Shown here piece by piece: positions 34,813 through 43,373 of a DNA stretch of 43,840 nucleotides (the stretch's first letter is position 1; each line of letters begins with the position of its first letter). The DNA is taken from positions 1 through 43,840 of the forward strand of contig JAGVYH010000005.1 of the NCBI GenBank assembly GCA_018303325.1, given 5' to 3'. The DNA comes from Candidatus Woesearchaeota archaeon (lineage in GTDB: Archaea > Nanobdellota > Nanobdellia > Woesearchaeales > DSVV01). The notes under the pieces were generated by a model. The model was not told the DNA's origin, did not search any database, and saw only the letters and a list, made by a program, of their open reading frames with translations. The translations under genes were made by a program, and so were the position numbers.

Positions 34813-35919
34813 ATGAACAACAATTTATCGTCAGGATTTGGCGGGTTAGGAGAAATTGACGAGCCAAGAAACATTAAAGTTAGGGTAACATCTGCTTTAG
34901 AGAAACTTCTTGAAATTGAAAGTAAGTGTCTACATCAATTCAAATTTCCTTACAAAAAAATAATAAGTAACAACGATATCAATTGTCCGCAATCAATAAT
35001 TAAGGAAATTTACTTTCCATTATTTCTTCAATTAGAAAGAAAGATAGATTTTGATATCGACGAAGAGACTATCAATGGATTTATATTTTCTAATCTATTT
35101 CTTGACTTAGATTTAGTTGAATCAAGCTTGTTGGGTGTATATACTGGGGCTTTGCTTCATGTGTTAACCAAAAAAAACCAACAGAAAGGAAAAAGAACAA
35201 TACTTCATATTGATGGTAATGGAAATGCATTTCCATATTTATTTTCTTATGCTGGGCTTGTAGACGAATTAATTATTCAAAATTTTAAAGGGTGGGGTAT
35301 TTGTCAGCATATTGGCTGCAATGGGTACATAAATCGTTTAGTCGTTACTGACATTGTTAGTGACTATGCTCTTAGTGGTATATGTGATTATCATGGTGAA
35401 GCTAATGTTGTGGTTTCCATACAAAATAATTCGTTTGGACAATTTGCAAATTACAGGTCTTCATACCCTTCATTAAGATATATCAACCAGTTAATATGTG
35501 TATCTTGCAGAGGTGACGAATCATTAAGAGGTCTTGCATCTCATGGCAAAATATCACAATTAATCTGTGTTGATTTAATTGGTGATAAAGTATTAACACA
35601 ATGTGGTTTTAGCAGTGGTTTGGTAGAACAATTAATTATAGCTAATGTTAAAGGAAACATACTATTAGGGCGTAATATACATGGTGAGATTACAAAAGTA
35701 ATTTATGGTTTTAACAATCGGTTTGTCAAGACAAATGAACCTTATGGTGATAACGAAGATGATTATAGGCATGGTAGTCATTCCATCCCAGAAGATAATG
35801 AACTAGTAACTCTTGCACAGCAATTATCAGGCAAGCCATACCAAGAAGTGCTAAGGATTGCCGATGAGCTTTACGCATTAAGACCAAAAGCCCTAAAAGG
35901 AGGTTTAGAGAGGAAATAA
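34813..35919 (+). CDS. Beta-solenoid repeat protein, paralogue 3 of 4
   Basis: 368 aa, ATG 34813 behind CAGGTC. The start region SGFGGLGEIDEPRNIKVR is identical in DNA over about 54 bases to paralogue 4 (35946-35999). KRTILHIDGNGNAFPYLFSY is the bridge and LAQQLSGKPYQEVLRIADEL the C-terminal motif. Between them lie six or seven weak repeats (GDESLRGLASHGKISQLICV). The function is unknown; the position and coupling suggest it works with the PolB-like and nuclease proteins. Confidence 0.75.
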   Translation: MNNNLSSGFGGLGEIDEPRNIKVRVTSALEKLLEIESKCLHQFKFPYKKIISNNDINCPQSIIKEIYFPLFLQLERKIDFDIDEETINGFIFSNLFLDLDLVESSLLGVYTGALLHVLTKKNQQKGKRTILHIDGNGNAFPYLFSYAGLVDELIIQNFKGWGICQHIGCNGYINRLVVTDIVSDYALSGICDYHGEANVVVSIQNNSFGQFANYRSSYPSLRYINQLICVSCRGDESLRGLASHGKISQLICVDLIGDKVLTQCGFSSGLVEQLIIANVKGNILLGRNIHGEITKVIYGFNNRFVKTNEPYGDNEDDYRHGSHSIPEDNELVTLAQQLSGKPYQEVLRIADELYALRPKALKGGLERK

Positions 35920-35920
35920 A

Positions 35921-37111
35921 ATGACAGACGGACAAACCCCTTTATCAGGATTTGGCGGGTTAGGAGAAATTGACGAGCCAAGAAACATTAAAGTTAGGCA
36001 AGAGACTTCGTTAGAAAGAGTATTAGCATTGGCAGATGCCTTTATACAGGAGCCTATAGATGAAGTAATGGATTACATGGACGTAGATTATTTTGATGAG
36101 ATTTTCGCTGAATATTCATCAAGAATATATTGGCAATTATCTAAACAATTAGCTGATGTGCGTATTGATGAGAAAACTATAGAAGATGTTGTCTTCTGTA
36201 AGTTTAACTCTGATTATTCTGAGGACAAAAAGGTTGCACTAGGTGTGTTTACAGGGGTATTGGCGCAAATTGTTACAGAAAAAAATCAATCGCACGGCAA
36301 GAGGACAAGAATTTATATTAATGGCAAGGGTAACAAATTTGATTATTTGTTTTTTGGTGCAAATAATGTAGATGAGATATTTTTACAAAATTTAAGAGGT
36401 AATGATATCTGTCGTCTTATACAAAATGCGTCTAGGTTAGTTGGTGCGGATTTACGTGGAGATAATATATTTAATGGATGTGGTGGTGGTGTTGAAGAAG
36501 AGAAAAATAAACAGGTTAAAGAATTAAGTGGGTGTGATAGTGATATTAAAAAAGGGAAAGATAAACAGGTTAAAGAAATAATTGTGATGGGGCTTAAAGG
36601 CGATAATAATATTAATTATTTAAGAAATGTTGCTTACTTAACTGCCATTGGCATAAACGGTAGAAACAATATTACTGTTAGCACAAATGATGGTAATGTT
36701 GAAAGAATAGTTGGAATCAGTATTAACAATACATATCTCTTAAACATAATAAGTAGTGGCTCATGCGCAGAGATTATTTTTATGGGCGCAGGAGAAAATA
36801 CAAATATGAGGTCTCCTGTCAAAACAACTAAGCTTGTAAGTTATATAGATATTCCACCAGTTATTAATGCAGAACTATGCACAATTATTTATGGCAGCTC
36901 TTCTAAAGAATATGAACAATCCAAAAGATGCATAGATGCTGATAAATTTATTTATGGCTGTACTGAAGAACATATGCACCATAATGACTGTTTAAATGCT
37001 GGCAAATTAGCAAGGCATCTGAAATATAAACCACAAGAAGAAATTGTAAAGATTGTTGACGAAGTAATTAGATATGTCCATGAATTAAGTTCAAGATTAT
37101 TAATGAGATAG
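35921..37111 (+). CDS. Beta-solenoid repeat protein, paralogue 4 of 4
   Basis: 396 aa; the ATG lies one base after the stop of paralogue 3 with GAGAGGAAAT ahead, so translation is coupled. It shares the N-terminal module, the bridge KRTRIYINGKGNKFDYLFFG, and repeats such as GLKGDNNINYLRNVAYLTAI. A lysine-rich duplicated insert (EEKNKQVKEL ... KGKDKQVKEI, about 189-215) breaks the solenoid. The C-terminal motif is diverged (LARHLKYKPQEEIVKIVDEV). It is the last gene of the operon; no other gene follows for 246 bp. Confidence 0.75.
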   Translation: MTDGQTPLSGFGGLGEIDEPRNIKVRQETSLERVLALADAFIQEPIDEVMDYMDVDYFDEIFAEYSSRIYWQLSKQLADVRIDEKTIEDVVFCKFNSDYSEDKKVALGVFTGVLAQIVTEKNQSHGKRTRIYINGKGNKFDYLFFGANNVDEIFLQNLRGNDICRLIQNASRLVGADLRGDNIFNGCGGGVEEEKNKQVKELSGCDSDIKKGKDKQVKEIIVMGLKGDNNINYLRNVAYLTAIGINGRNNITVSTNDGNVERIVGISINNTYLLNIISSGSCAEIIFMGAGENTNMRSPVKTTKLVSYIDIPPVINAELCTIIYGSSSKEYEQSKRCIDADKFIYGCTEEHMHHNDCLNAGKLARHLKYKPQEEIVKIVDEVIRYVHELSSRLLMR

Positions 37112-37150
37112 AAGATAACAAACACCTCTTTCGTGAGAAAATGTCCAACT

Positions 37151-37222
37151 AGGAACTTTTCTTCCTAAAATTAGGAACTTTAGTTCCAAAAAATTTATAG
37201 ATAATTGGAACTTTTCTTCCTA
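37151..37222. repeat. Three short hairpin repeats after the solenoid operon
   Basis: AGGAACTTTTCTTCCT (37151-37166), TAGGAACTTTAGTTCCA (37172-37188) and TTGGAACTTTTCTTCCTA (37205-37222) are similar, each self-complementary (GGAA/TTCC). They may be a terminator cluster or a regulatory-protein binding array between the operon and the gene at 37358. The rest of this 246-bp gap holds a TATA-like AATATTTAAATAA (about 37280-37292). Confidence 0.55.
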
Positions 37223-37357
37223 TACTATTATATGACTTAATTTTTCATTCTTTCTTGAGATAGATTTTCTATAACAACAATATTTAAATAAGATTCATTA
37301 ATCCTTTTTCAAGGATACAGGTAAAAATATTAAAAAGATAAAATCAGGTGAACAAAG

Positions 37358-37900
37358 ATGCCAACCACACATGAAGAATTATATTTAGAATTAATACCAA
37401 AAGAAGTGGATACAGACCCTTTACAATTTTTAAGCCCAAGTCATACTAAAAAATATTGTGATGATCATGTAACCAGTTTTATAAAAGAATTGCCAAGACA
37501 ATACAGAAAATCTAAATTAACTAAACATTCTATGGGAATAGGGTCTTGTGTGTTTCAGAGTGATGGCAATAACGGTTTGCTGATTGGTTATAAACCAGAT
37601 TATCATCTTTTTTTTCCTAAAGCAAGACCAAAATGTGGTGTTGATGTGCCTGTATTTCAACTTTCTTTTGCGCACAGAAACACAGATTTAACAGTTAGGG
37701 TTCTTCAGCTTGCATTTGAACAGTTTTTTTTAAGGCAAAAAGGGGATACCCAAGAATCATTGATTGCTTATCAATTAAAAGGAGACGAAATAGTTAAGAA
37801 TGGTTTAGATGTTTTGAGAGAATATCTGCAGGAAGGAACAGGTATAGAAGCAAGATGCAATCCCCGTTATTCTAACACACGCGCGCCGTATACACTTTGA
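37358..37900 (+). CDS. Hypothetical protein, 180 aa
   Basis: Not recognised. A soluble protein with two or three helical stretches (HTKKYCDDHVTSFIKELPRQ) and a central segment GIGSCVFQSDGNNGLLIGYK, PDYHLFFPKARPKCGVDVPV. There is no signal peptide. ATG 37358 is preceded by a good AGGTGA ribosome binding site and the TATA-like element about 70 bp upstream, so it has its own promoter. It lies between the solenoid operon and palindrome E7 and may belong to the same block. Confidence 0.65.
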   Translation: MPTTHEELYLELIPKEVDTDPLQFLSPSHTKKYCDDHVTSFIKELPRQYRKSKLTKHSMGIGSCVFQSDGNNGLLIGYKPDYHLFFPKARPKCGVDVPVFQLSFAHRNTDLTVRVLQLAFEQFFLRQKGDTQESLIAYQLKGDEIVKNGLDVLREYLQEGTGIEARCNPRYSNTRAPYTL

Positions 37901-37989
37901 GTATGATGACTAATTAACTTATAACTAGTTGGTCTCACGACGAAAAAAACTTTGCTGTTGCAGTATGCAAATTAAAATAAATTATTTTT

Positions 37990-38233
37990 AGTTCATGGGC
38001 GAAGCCACCCGTCTCATGATTATTAATTAGTTTATTTCTTATTAATTTATTATTTAATTTTTTATATACTCACTTTCAAAAAACATTAAATAAATCATGA
38101 GATAGCGGTGGACTTTAATATTCGTATCAATATTGTTAAAGTCCACGAATGTATGCACGGAGTTACATATACAAAAATTAGTGTCCGTGCCTACACGGTG
38201 GACTTCGTCCCACAAACGGATTGTGAGCGGAAG
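37990..38233. repeat. Interspersed palindromic element, copy E7, carrying the two-hairpin core
   Basis: Left arm TTCATGGGCGAAGCCACCC, GTCTCATGA; right arm GTGGACTTCGTCCCACAAAC, GGATTGTGAGCGG. Inside it is the two-hairpin core found at R1: GTGGACTTTAA pairs with TTAAAGTCCAC (38108-38146), and GCACGGA with TCCGTGC (38155-38190). It fills most of the 373-bp gap between convergent genes and marks the right edge of the unusual block. Confidence 0.7.
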
Positions 38234-38273
38234 AAAAATACTAATAAATCAGTTAAATAAATATAATCCTCTC

Positions 38274-38990
38274 TTAACCCCAGAAGTTTTTAGTTGCATG
38301 ATCTGTAGCTCTTTCCAAGCTGTTTCTTTCTCTGCCAATCTCATCTTCAATATGTGTTCTTGTTATGTCAACATATCTTTCTGATTTGAAATGTGGTGTG
38401 TTTGCGCCGGAAAGCATTGCAGTAGAAGTTAATAAATAAACACCTTCTTCTCCTTTTGGTTCAAGTCTGACTGTAAAAGTATGCTTATCTTTATAATTCA
38501 AAAAAAATACATGTGCATTATTCTGCTGTCCGTGATATTCCATTCTGCCCATATCGCTGTCTATTCTCAGTATGTCATTATCACTATCCTGTTGAGGAAA
38601 TTTTTCTTTTAGATAAGCATCTTTTTCCGCCAAAATCTTTGACAATGATTTTTTTAACTTTTCCAGTTGCGCTCTGTCTAATCCATATGCGCCATGTATT
38701 TTTGATTCACTTACTTTTCTTTCAACATGCGGAAAGATATACCATAACACTTTATACATTTCATTCGCTGTTGCCTCGTCTAACTCCTCAATTGGTCTTC
38801 CTGTTGTTAATGAGAATCTAATCTGCTCAGCAGGGATATAATCAGACAATTCCACATAAAGCTCATTTGTTAATATGTCTATACTTACATTTCTGTCGTC
38901 GCTGTTTACACTGCTTCTGGCAAACGGGTCAATCAACAGTGTATTGTTTTGTATTTTCACAACAAAATCTGCCTTTGGCATTAATCTCAC
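38274..38990 (-). CDS. Hypothetical protein, 238 aa
   Basis: I do not recognise it. MPKADFVVKIQNNTLLIDPF begins a beta-rich N-terminal part; a helical central region with a coiled-coil tendency follows (LDRAQLEKLKKSLSKILAEK). The C-terminal half is again beta-rich (HVFFLNYKDKHTFTVRLEPK). Soluble, no cysteines of note. It may be in one operon with the gene at 39069-39593 (78 bp upstream). Confidence 0.6.
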   Translation of the reverse strand: MRLMPKADFVVKIQNNTLLIDPFARSSVNSDDRNVSIDILTNELYVELSDYIPAEQIRFSLTTGRPIEELDEATANEMYKVLWYIFPHVERKVSESKIHGAYGLDRAQLEKLKKSLSKILAEKDAYLKEKFPQQDSDNDILRIDSDMGRMEYHGQQNNAHVFFLNYKDKHTFTVRLEPKGEEGVYLLTSTAMLSGANTPHFKSERYVDITRTHIEDEIGRERNSLERATDHATKNFWG

Positions 38991-39068
38991 CTTAAATTTT
39001 ACTTTTCTTTGGTTATTACTTTTTTTCTTTCTTTAACTATTTTTTCTTTGTCTTTTTTATCTATCTTT

Positions 39069-39593
39069 TTATTTCTTTCTTTTCTTTATTTCTTTTTTAT
39101 CTATCTTTTCTTCTTCTTTTTTTAATTCTGTTTTTGATTCTTTAATCCCTTCTCCTCTTAATACATTCGCTAAAACTCTCACTGTTTCATATGATGGATA
39201 TCCTTCGATATGGTAATAATCAGATGGAAGCATACTGCCTGAAATATACAATAATGTTCTGTCTGGCCTTGCTTCGAGTTTTGGGAAGCTATTATCACCC
39301 TCTGTTTTGTCGTGAATATCACTTCTATGCGGGGTATAACCTGCTTCTTTAATCATATAATCAATAAAAGAAAATTTTGCTCCGCCTGGTATTCTCTTTG
39401 CGTTGATACACTCATTTTTTGTCGCTGTTTTCAATTTGTCTACAATATAATCTACAAGCTCTTCTATTCCCACTGGCTCTTCTAGTTTTACATCTGCATA
39501 AAACTTCTGCGGTTTGTATGGCACACCAGCTTTAAGCGGCTCATAAGCTTCTTGAGCATAAAATTGGGTTATTTGAACTTGTTGTGCTTGCAT
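39069..39593 (-). CDS. Hypothetical protein, 174 aa
   Basis: Not recognised. Mixed alpha/beta protein with GIEELVDYIVDKLKTATKNE and a lysine/glutamate-rich tail (KKEEEKIDKKEIKKRKK). The tail DNA is part of a purine/pyrimidine-skewed tract that continues as non-coding repeats (AGATAGATAAAAAAGA units) downstream, so the length of the tail probably varies between strains. It starts at ATG 39593 after a weak AGGTC site. Confidence 0.6.
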   Translation of the reverse strand: MQAQQVQITQFYAQEAYEPLKAGVPYKPQKFYADVKLEEPVGIEELVDYIVDKLKTATKNECINAKRIPGGAKFSFIDYMIKEAGYTPHRSDIHDKTEGDNSFPKLEARPDRTLLYISGSMLPSDYYHIEGYPSYETVRVLANVLRGEGIKESKTELKKEEEKIDKKEIKKRKK

Positions 39594-39699
39594 TTGTTGA
39601 CCTCAATGGAAAAGTTAAAGTCAGAATTAGACAATGGTGATTATAACTGGTTTATAAGTCTTTCTCTTTTGTTATTACTTAAGAAAAGTTAATACTATC

Positions 39700-40305
39700 T
39701 TATATTTTATGCCCCATCTTTGCCTTTTTTGTAGTCAGATATGTTTTATTATGCTCATTTGGCTCTATTTTAATTGGCATTAGCACGACGCTGATTCCTT
39801 TTTCTTTTAACGGCGCAGATTTTTTCAGATTGTTTGTCAGAAGGCGGACAGAAGTTATTTTAAAATAATCTTTGAGTATAACTGCGCATGCATTGTAATC
39901 CCGCAGGTCTGGAACATAGCCAAGCTCCATATTTGCTTCGACAGTATCATAACCCTGCTCCTGAAGTTTGTATGCTTTTGTTTTGTTCATCAATCCAATG
40001 CCTCTGCCTTCCTGCGCAAGATAAAATAAAATTCCATACTCTTCATTTGCAATCAACTGTTTTGCTTTAGCCAATTGCTCTCCGCAGTCGCACTTTTTGC
40101 TTCCAAAAATATCTCCAAACATACACTCGCTGTGTATTCTGCAAAGCACATTTTCTTTTCTGAACACATCGCCTTTTGCAAGAACAGAGATGTATTCGTT
40201 GATACGTTTGAATAAGAAGAATTTTGTATCTTTGCCCAAAATTGATGGAAGATTGACTACTTCAACAAGCTCGACATTGTCTTTTTCAAATTGGTGTAAT
40301 GGCAT
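39700..40305 (-). CDS. ribA: GTP cyclohydrolase II
   Basis: It opens GTP to the first pyrimidine of riboflavin synthesis, releasing formate and pyrophosphate, in the cytoplasm. 201 aa, the normal bacterial RibA length. Zinc ligands C61, C72 and C74 lie in HSECMFGDIFGSKKCDCGEQ with the same spacing as E. coli RibA. QEGRGIGLMNKTKAYKLQEQ and GYDTVEAN are the substrate loop, and LLTNN is the other signature. This bacterial-type enzyme (not archaeal GCH III) suggests horizontal transfer. No other riboflavin genes are nearby. Divergent from the GH66-like gene. Confidence 0.96.
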   Translation of the reverse strand: MPLHQFEKDNVELVEVVNLPSILGKDTKFFLFKRINEYISVLAKGDVFRKENVLCRIHSECMFGDIFGSKKCDCGEQLAKAKQLIANEEYGILFYLAQEGRGIGLMNKTKAYKLQEQGYDTVEANMELGYVPDLRDYNACAVILKDYFKITSVRLLTNNLKKSAPLKEKGISVVLMPIKIEPNEHNKTYLTTKKAKMGHKI

Positions 40306-40383
40306 GATATTTGTAAAGAAGGCGGGATGGTTTTAAATAGTTTTTTAATAATCCATTTAAATCACGCAGTATTCCCTTTTCTT

Positions 40384-41463
40384 ATGACAGAACAAATTCA
40401 CTCCATCAATGATTATGGTTTTTTAAGCATATTTGATATTGAACCGCAAACAGCAAGAGAAAGAGTTAATGCTTTATTTAATGATTCAGGGATAATTCAT
40501 TTCCAATTCTATGACTGCATGGAAAGATATGAAATTCCATTTGATTTCAATAAAAAAGAATGGAAAGATCCATTAGGCAGGCAGATAAGAAGAGATACAC
40601 TTGAAGCATATATTGATGAAATCCAGAAAATTAACGGAAAAAGCTGGTTTTATATTCCTGTATATGGTGTTTCACCAAATTATACTGCTGTTGGATTAGA
40701 AGATGCATTGTTTAGGTTTGTTCCGGAAACTCAGGAATTTGTTCAGGAATGGTTTTGTATTGATAATGATCCTCAGCGTGCATTAGTTTCTGTTGTTGAT
40801 CCTTCTTCTCAGAGATGGAAAGAGCACTTTACAGAACAATTGAAGTTAACTGTGTCTAACCTTGGCTTTTGCGGAATACATTTTGACCAGTATGGCTCTC
40901 TTGGTGAGAGATTTAAATTTAGGTATAAGCCGAATTATAATCCAAAAAATTATCCAAATAATTGGTTGTTGGAGAATATTAAGGATAGGAACTGTTTTGA
41001 AGAGATTGACAAAATAAAACTAATTGTTGAGTTTCTAGAATATTTCAAAGGGCAAATGCCAGATGTTCCTTTTACTTTCAATGCTGCAGATGGATATGGT
41101 CTTGAAGAAACAATGCATTTAGTAGAATTTCCTTATCTTGAATTATGGAATGATGAGAGCATTTCTTTTTATTCTTCAAAACTATCCTCTTCAAAACTAC
41201 ATTCTCCAGAACTGCATTCTTCAAGACAGGATTTATCAAGAGGAGATAATTCTTCATCAAAATTAACTCCTTCAGGAAAATTTGTTATTGCTGCATATAC
41301 TCCCTGTAAAGGCGGATTGTTTGACGACGCTGTTTTTATCAGAAGAAAACACCTTATTAATCATAATGGCGGCACGTTTTTGTATAAAGGCGATGACAGC
41401 AGATTTTTAACAAGCTGTTATTTTCCTTCTGCAAAGAAGATTGAACATGCAGCGTTTGAGTGA
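40384..41463 (+). CDS. GH66-like alpha-glucan (dextranase/CITase type) enzyme
   Basis: 359 aa. HFQFYDCMERYEIPFDF (39-55) matches the GH66 QFYDWxxRHxxP signature, and GFCGIHFDQYGSLGE (161-175) holds the nucleophile-type Asp (D168). This is the TIM-barrel of dextranases and cycloisomaltooligosaccharide glucanotransferases, but at 359 aa it lacks the accessory beta domains (family members exceed 500 aa). There is no signal peptide, so it acts inside the cell. A serine/leucine-rich repeat insert (SSKLSSSKLHSPELHSS, about 270-295) breaks the C-terminal part. ATG 40384 is chosen because the frame upstream lacks homology and overlaps the ribA promoter; TTTAAAT lies about 20 bp before. Confidence 0.78.
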   Translation: MTEQIHSINDYGFLSIFDIEPQTARERVNALFNDSGIIHFQFYDCMERYEIPFDFNKKEWKDPLGRQIRRDTLEAYIDEIQKINGKSWFYIPVYGVSPNYTAVGLEDALFRFVPETQEFVQEWFCIDNDPQRALVSVVDPSSQRWKEHFTEQLKLTVSNLGFCGIHFDQYGSLGERFKFRYKPNYNPKNYPNNWLLENIKDRNCFEEIDKIKLIVEFLEYFKGQMPDVPFTFNAADGYGLEETMHLVEFPYLELWNDESISFYSSKLSSSKLHSPELHSSRQDLSRGDNSSSKLTPSGKFVIAAYTPCKGGLFDDAVFIRRKHLINHNGGTFLYKGDDSRFLTSCYFPSAKKIEHAAFE

Positions 41464-41488
41464 ATTTGAATAAACTTTGTAAGGGGAT

Positions 41489-43285
41489 TTACTCTTCAAA
41501 CATCCCTGCTATTCTTAATTTTCTAAATACTCCCTTTCTTCGGTTGTGCCTTGTGTCCCCATCTTTTATTTTTTCTCTTTGTCGTCTTTGAAATTCTTCT
41601 AATCCTTTATCTTCATATACCGCATCGTATCCTTTGTAGTGTAATCTTCCATTGCCTTTGTCTTTTCTTAGAGTTACGTTTCTTTTGATTTCTTTTAGCA
41701 GTTCAATTTCCCGTATTACACGCTGATAAAGTCTGATATTTTCAGGTTTAACATTTGCTTCAAAATAATTAGCATAGATTGTATAAGAAGAAATAGCAGT
41801 GATAAAATGCTCTCCATTAAGTTCAAAAAGCTCAGCTGCAGCTCTTGCTGCATTGAGTTGTGTCATTGCATAATGCTCTTCATTAAATTCTCTTACTTTC
41901 TCTGCGCCAGTTAAATTATCACTTATAGCTGTTTGAAGCCACATTATTTTTTCATTATAATTAGATTCTATATCTGCAATTCTTTTTGCAACATCTCCGC
42001 TTAATGTCCATGAAAATGCTGAATGTCTTTTATCAATTTCAGACAGCCTTTGACCTGACTCTTTATATTTATTATATGCTTTCTCAAGCCATGCTTTTTT
42101 TAGTGTGTATCCTTCTATAATATTAGCAAGATCTAAAGCAACACCAGCCATATTATTTAATTGATATCCTGAAGTTATTTTATCTTCTTCTCTGACTCTT
42201 TCTTCAGATTTGATGAGACAATTATATGCACGCTCTAACCATTCAATCTTTAATAAATTTTCATCGACAAGAAGAACTATGCTTTTTGCGCTTTCACCCA
42301 TATATCCATATTGATATCCTGAGATTAGTAAATCAATCTTTTCACTTATCTCCACAGCAATAGCATATTCTTCATAGCTTCTTTCAAGTAAAGTACATTT
42401 TAGTTTTGTGTCTGTTAATGTATCTGCCATACGTTTTATGATATCTGCTTTATGGCCTCTAGTCGCTGCAGCAGGTCTAGGATTAAACTGTTCTGCCTTT
42501 TCTATAAATTCAGTGTAATTTTTGTATGCTTTCTCCAGCCAGAACGTCTTTAAACTAACTTCTTCGACTAATTCTGCAATTTGTTTTGCAATTTCACCCA
42601 TAAAACTTAATTGATATGCAGAATGTTCAGGATCAATTTTAGTAGTTTTATTTTTTGCTTCTACATAATCATTATATGCTTTTTCAAGCCAATCTATTCT
42701 TCTCTTTGTATCAATATCATTCTTCCCCAAAAACATTCCTATTTCGCCTCTTCTACAATATTGATAAATAACATGCCTTGGGTCAATTTTCTGTGAATAG
42801 TCAATACATTGTGTTATATCTGTATATGCCAACAGTGCCCAGCTTAGTTTATCAGTCTGCTGCTCACTTTTCTTTGCAAGATGAAAAGCAATATCTGCCT
42901 TATCTGTGAAAAAATGCCCATACATAATCTGAACAGATATATCTGTTAATTCTTCTGTGTCATATTTTTTTGTTTCTATTAAATCAACCCCTCTTTGATT
43001 GAACCAGTACACTAAATGCAGTTGTTCTATTGATAATGTAGGGGTTGGCCAGTTGAATTCTGTTAAATCAACCTTTTCCCCTTCAGTATCATCTATTAGA
43101 TATCTTGCTGCTTTAGTGAATTGCTTTACATACAATAATTCAGTAGGCATTCTTGCAGTTACACGAGTATTAGGTGGTGTTGGAACAAGGTGCTTTCTAA
43201 TTGTTTCTAATAAATACCTTGTTACTTCAGGATTTCTGTCTGTTTCATAATTAACTAGCCCTGACCTTAATTGAAAGCTGTTCAT
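41489..43285 (-). CDS. Alpha-helical repeat (TPR-like) protein
   Basis: 598 aa. Residues of about 150-480 contain six or so repeats of 50-55 residues with the pattern W-L-E-K-A-Y-x-x-Y-x-E and, some 15-20 residues on, K-I-D-P-x-H-S-A-Y-Q-L-x-x-M-G-E-x-A-K. Each is likely a pair of antiparallel helices, so the protein should be a curved alpha-solenoid for protein contacts. The N-terminal 140 residues and the basic C-terminus (NRRKGVFRKLRIAGMFEE) are non-repeated. There is no signal peptide. Its partner is unknown. It is convergent with the GH66-like gene (25 bp apart). Confidence 0.75.
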   Translation of the reverse strand: MNSFQLRSGLVNYETDRNPEVTRYLLETIRKHLVPTPPNTRVTARMPTELLYVKQFTKAARYLIDDTEGEKVDLTEFNWPTPTLSIEQLHLVYWFNQRGVDLIETKKYDTEELTDISVQIMYGHFFTDKADIAFHLAKKSEQQTDKLSWALLAYTDITQCIDYSQKIDPRHVIYQYCRRGEIGMFLGKNDIDTKRRIDWLEKAYNDYVEAKNKTTKIDPEHSAYQLSFMGEIAKQIAELVEEVSLKTFWLEKAYKNYTEFIEKAEQFNPRPAAATRGHKADIIKRMADTLTDTKLKCTLLERSYEEYAIAVEISEKIDLLISGYQYGYMGESAKSIVLLVDENLLKIEWLERAYNCLIKSEERVREEDKITSGYQLNNMAGVALDLANIIEGYTLKKAWLEKAYNKYKESGQRLSEIDKRHSAFSWTLSGDVAKRIADIESNYNEKIMWLQTAISDNLTGAEKVREFNEEHYAMTQLNAARAAAELFELNGEHFITAISSYTIYANYFEANVKPENIRLYQRVIREIELLKEIKRNVTLRKDKGNGRLHYKGYDAVYEDKGLEEFQRRQREKIKDGDTRHNRRKGVFRKLRIAGMFEE

Positions 43286-43373
43286 ATAATATATAGGATA
43301 AAGCAGGGTTTTTTAAAGTTTTCCCTATGTGGTGGTATTTTTTGGGAGATTTGAGAGAGGATATAATAATGTG

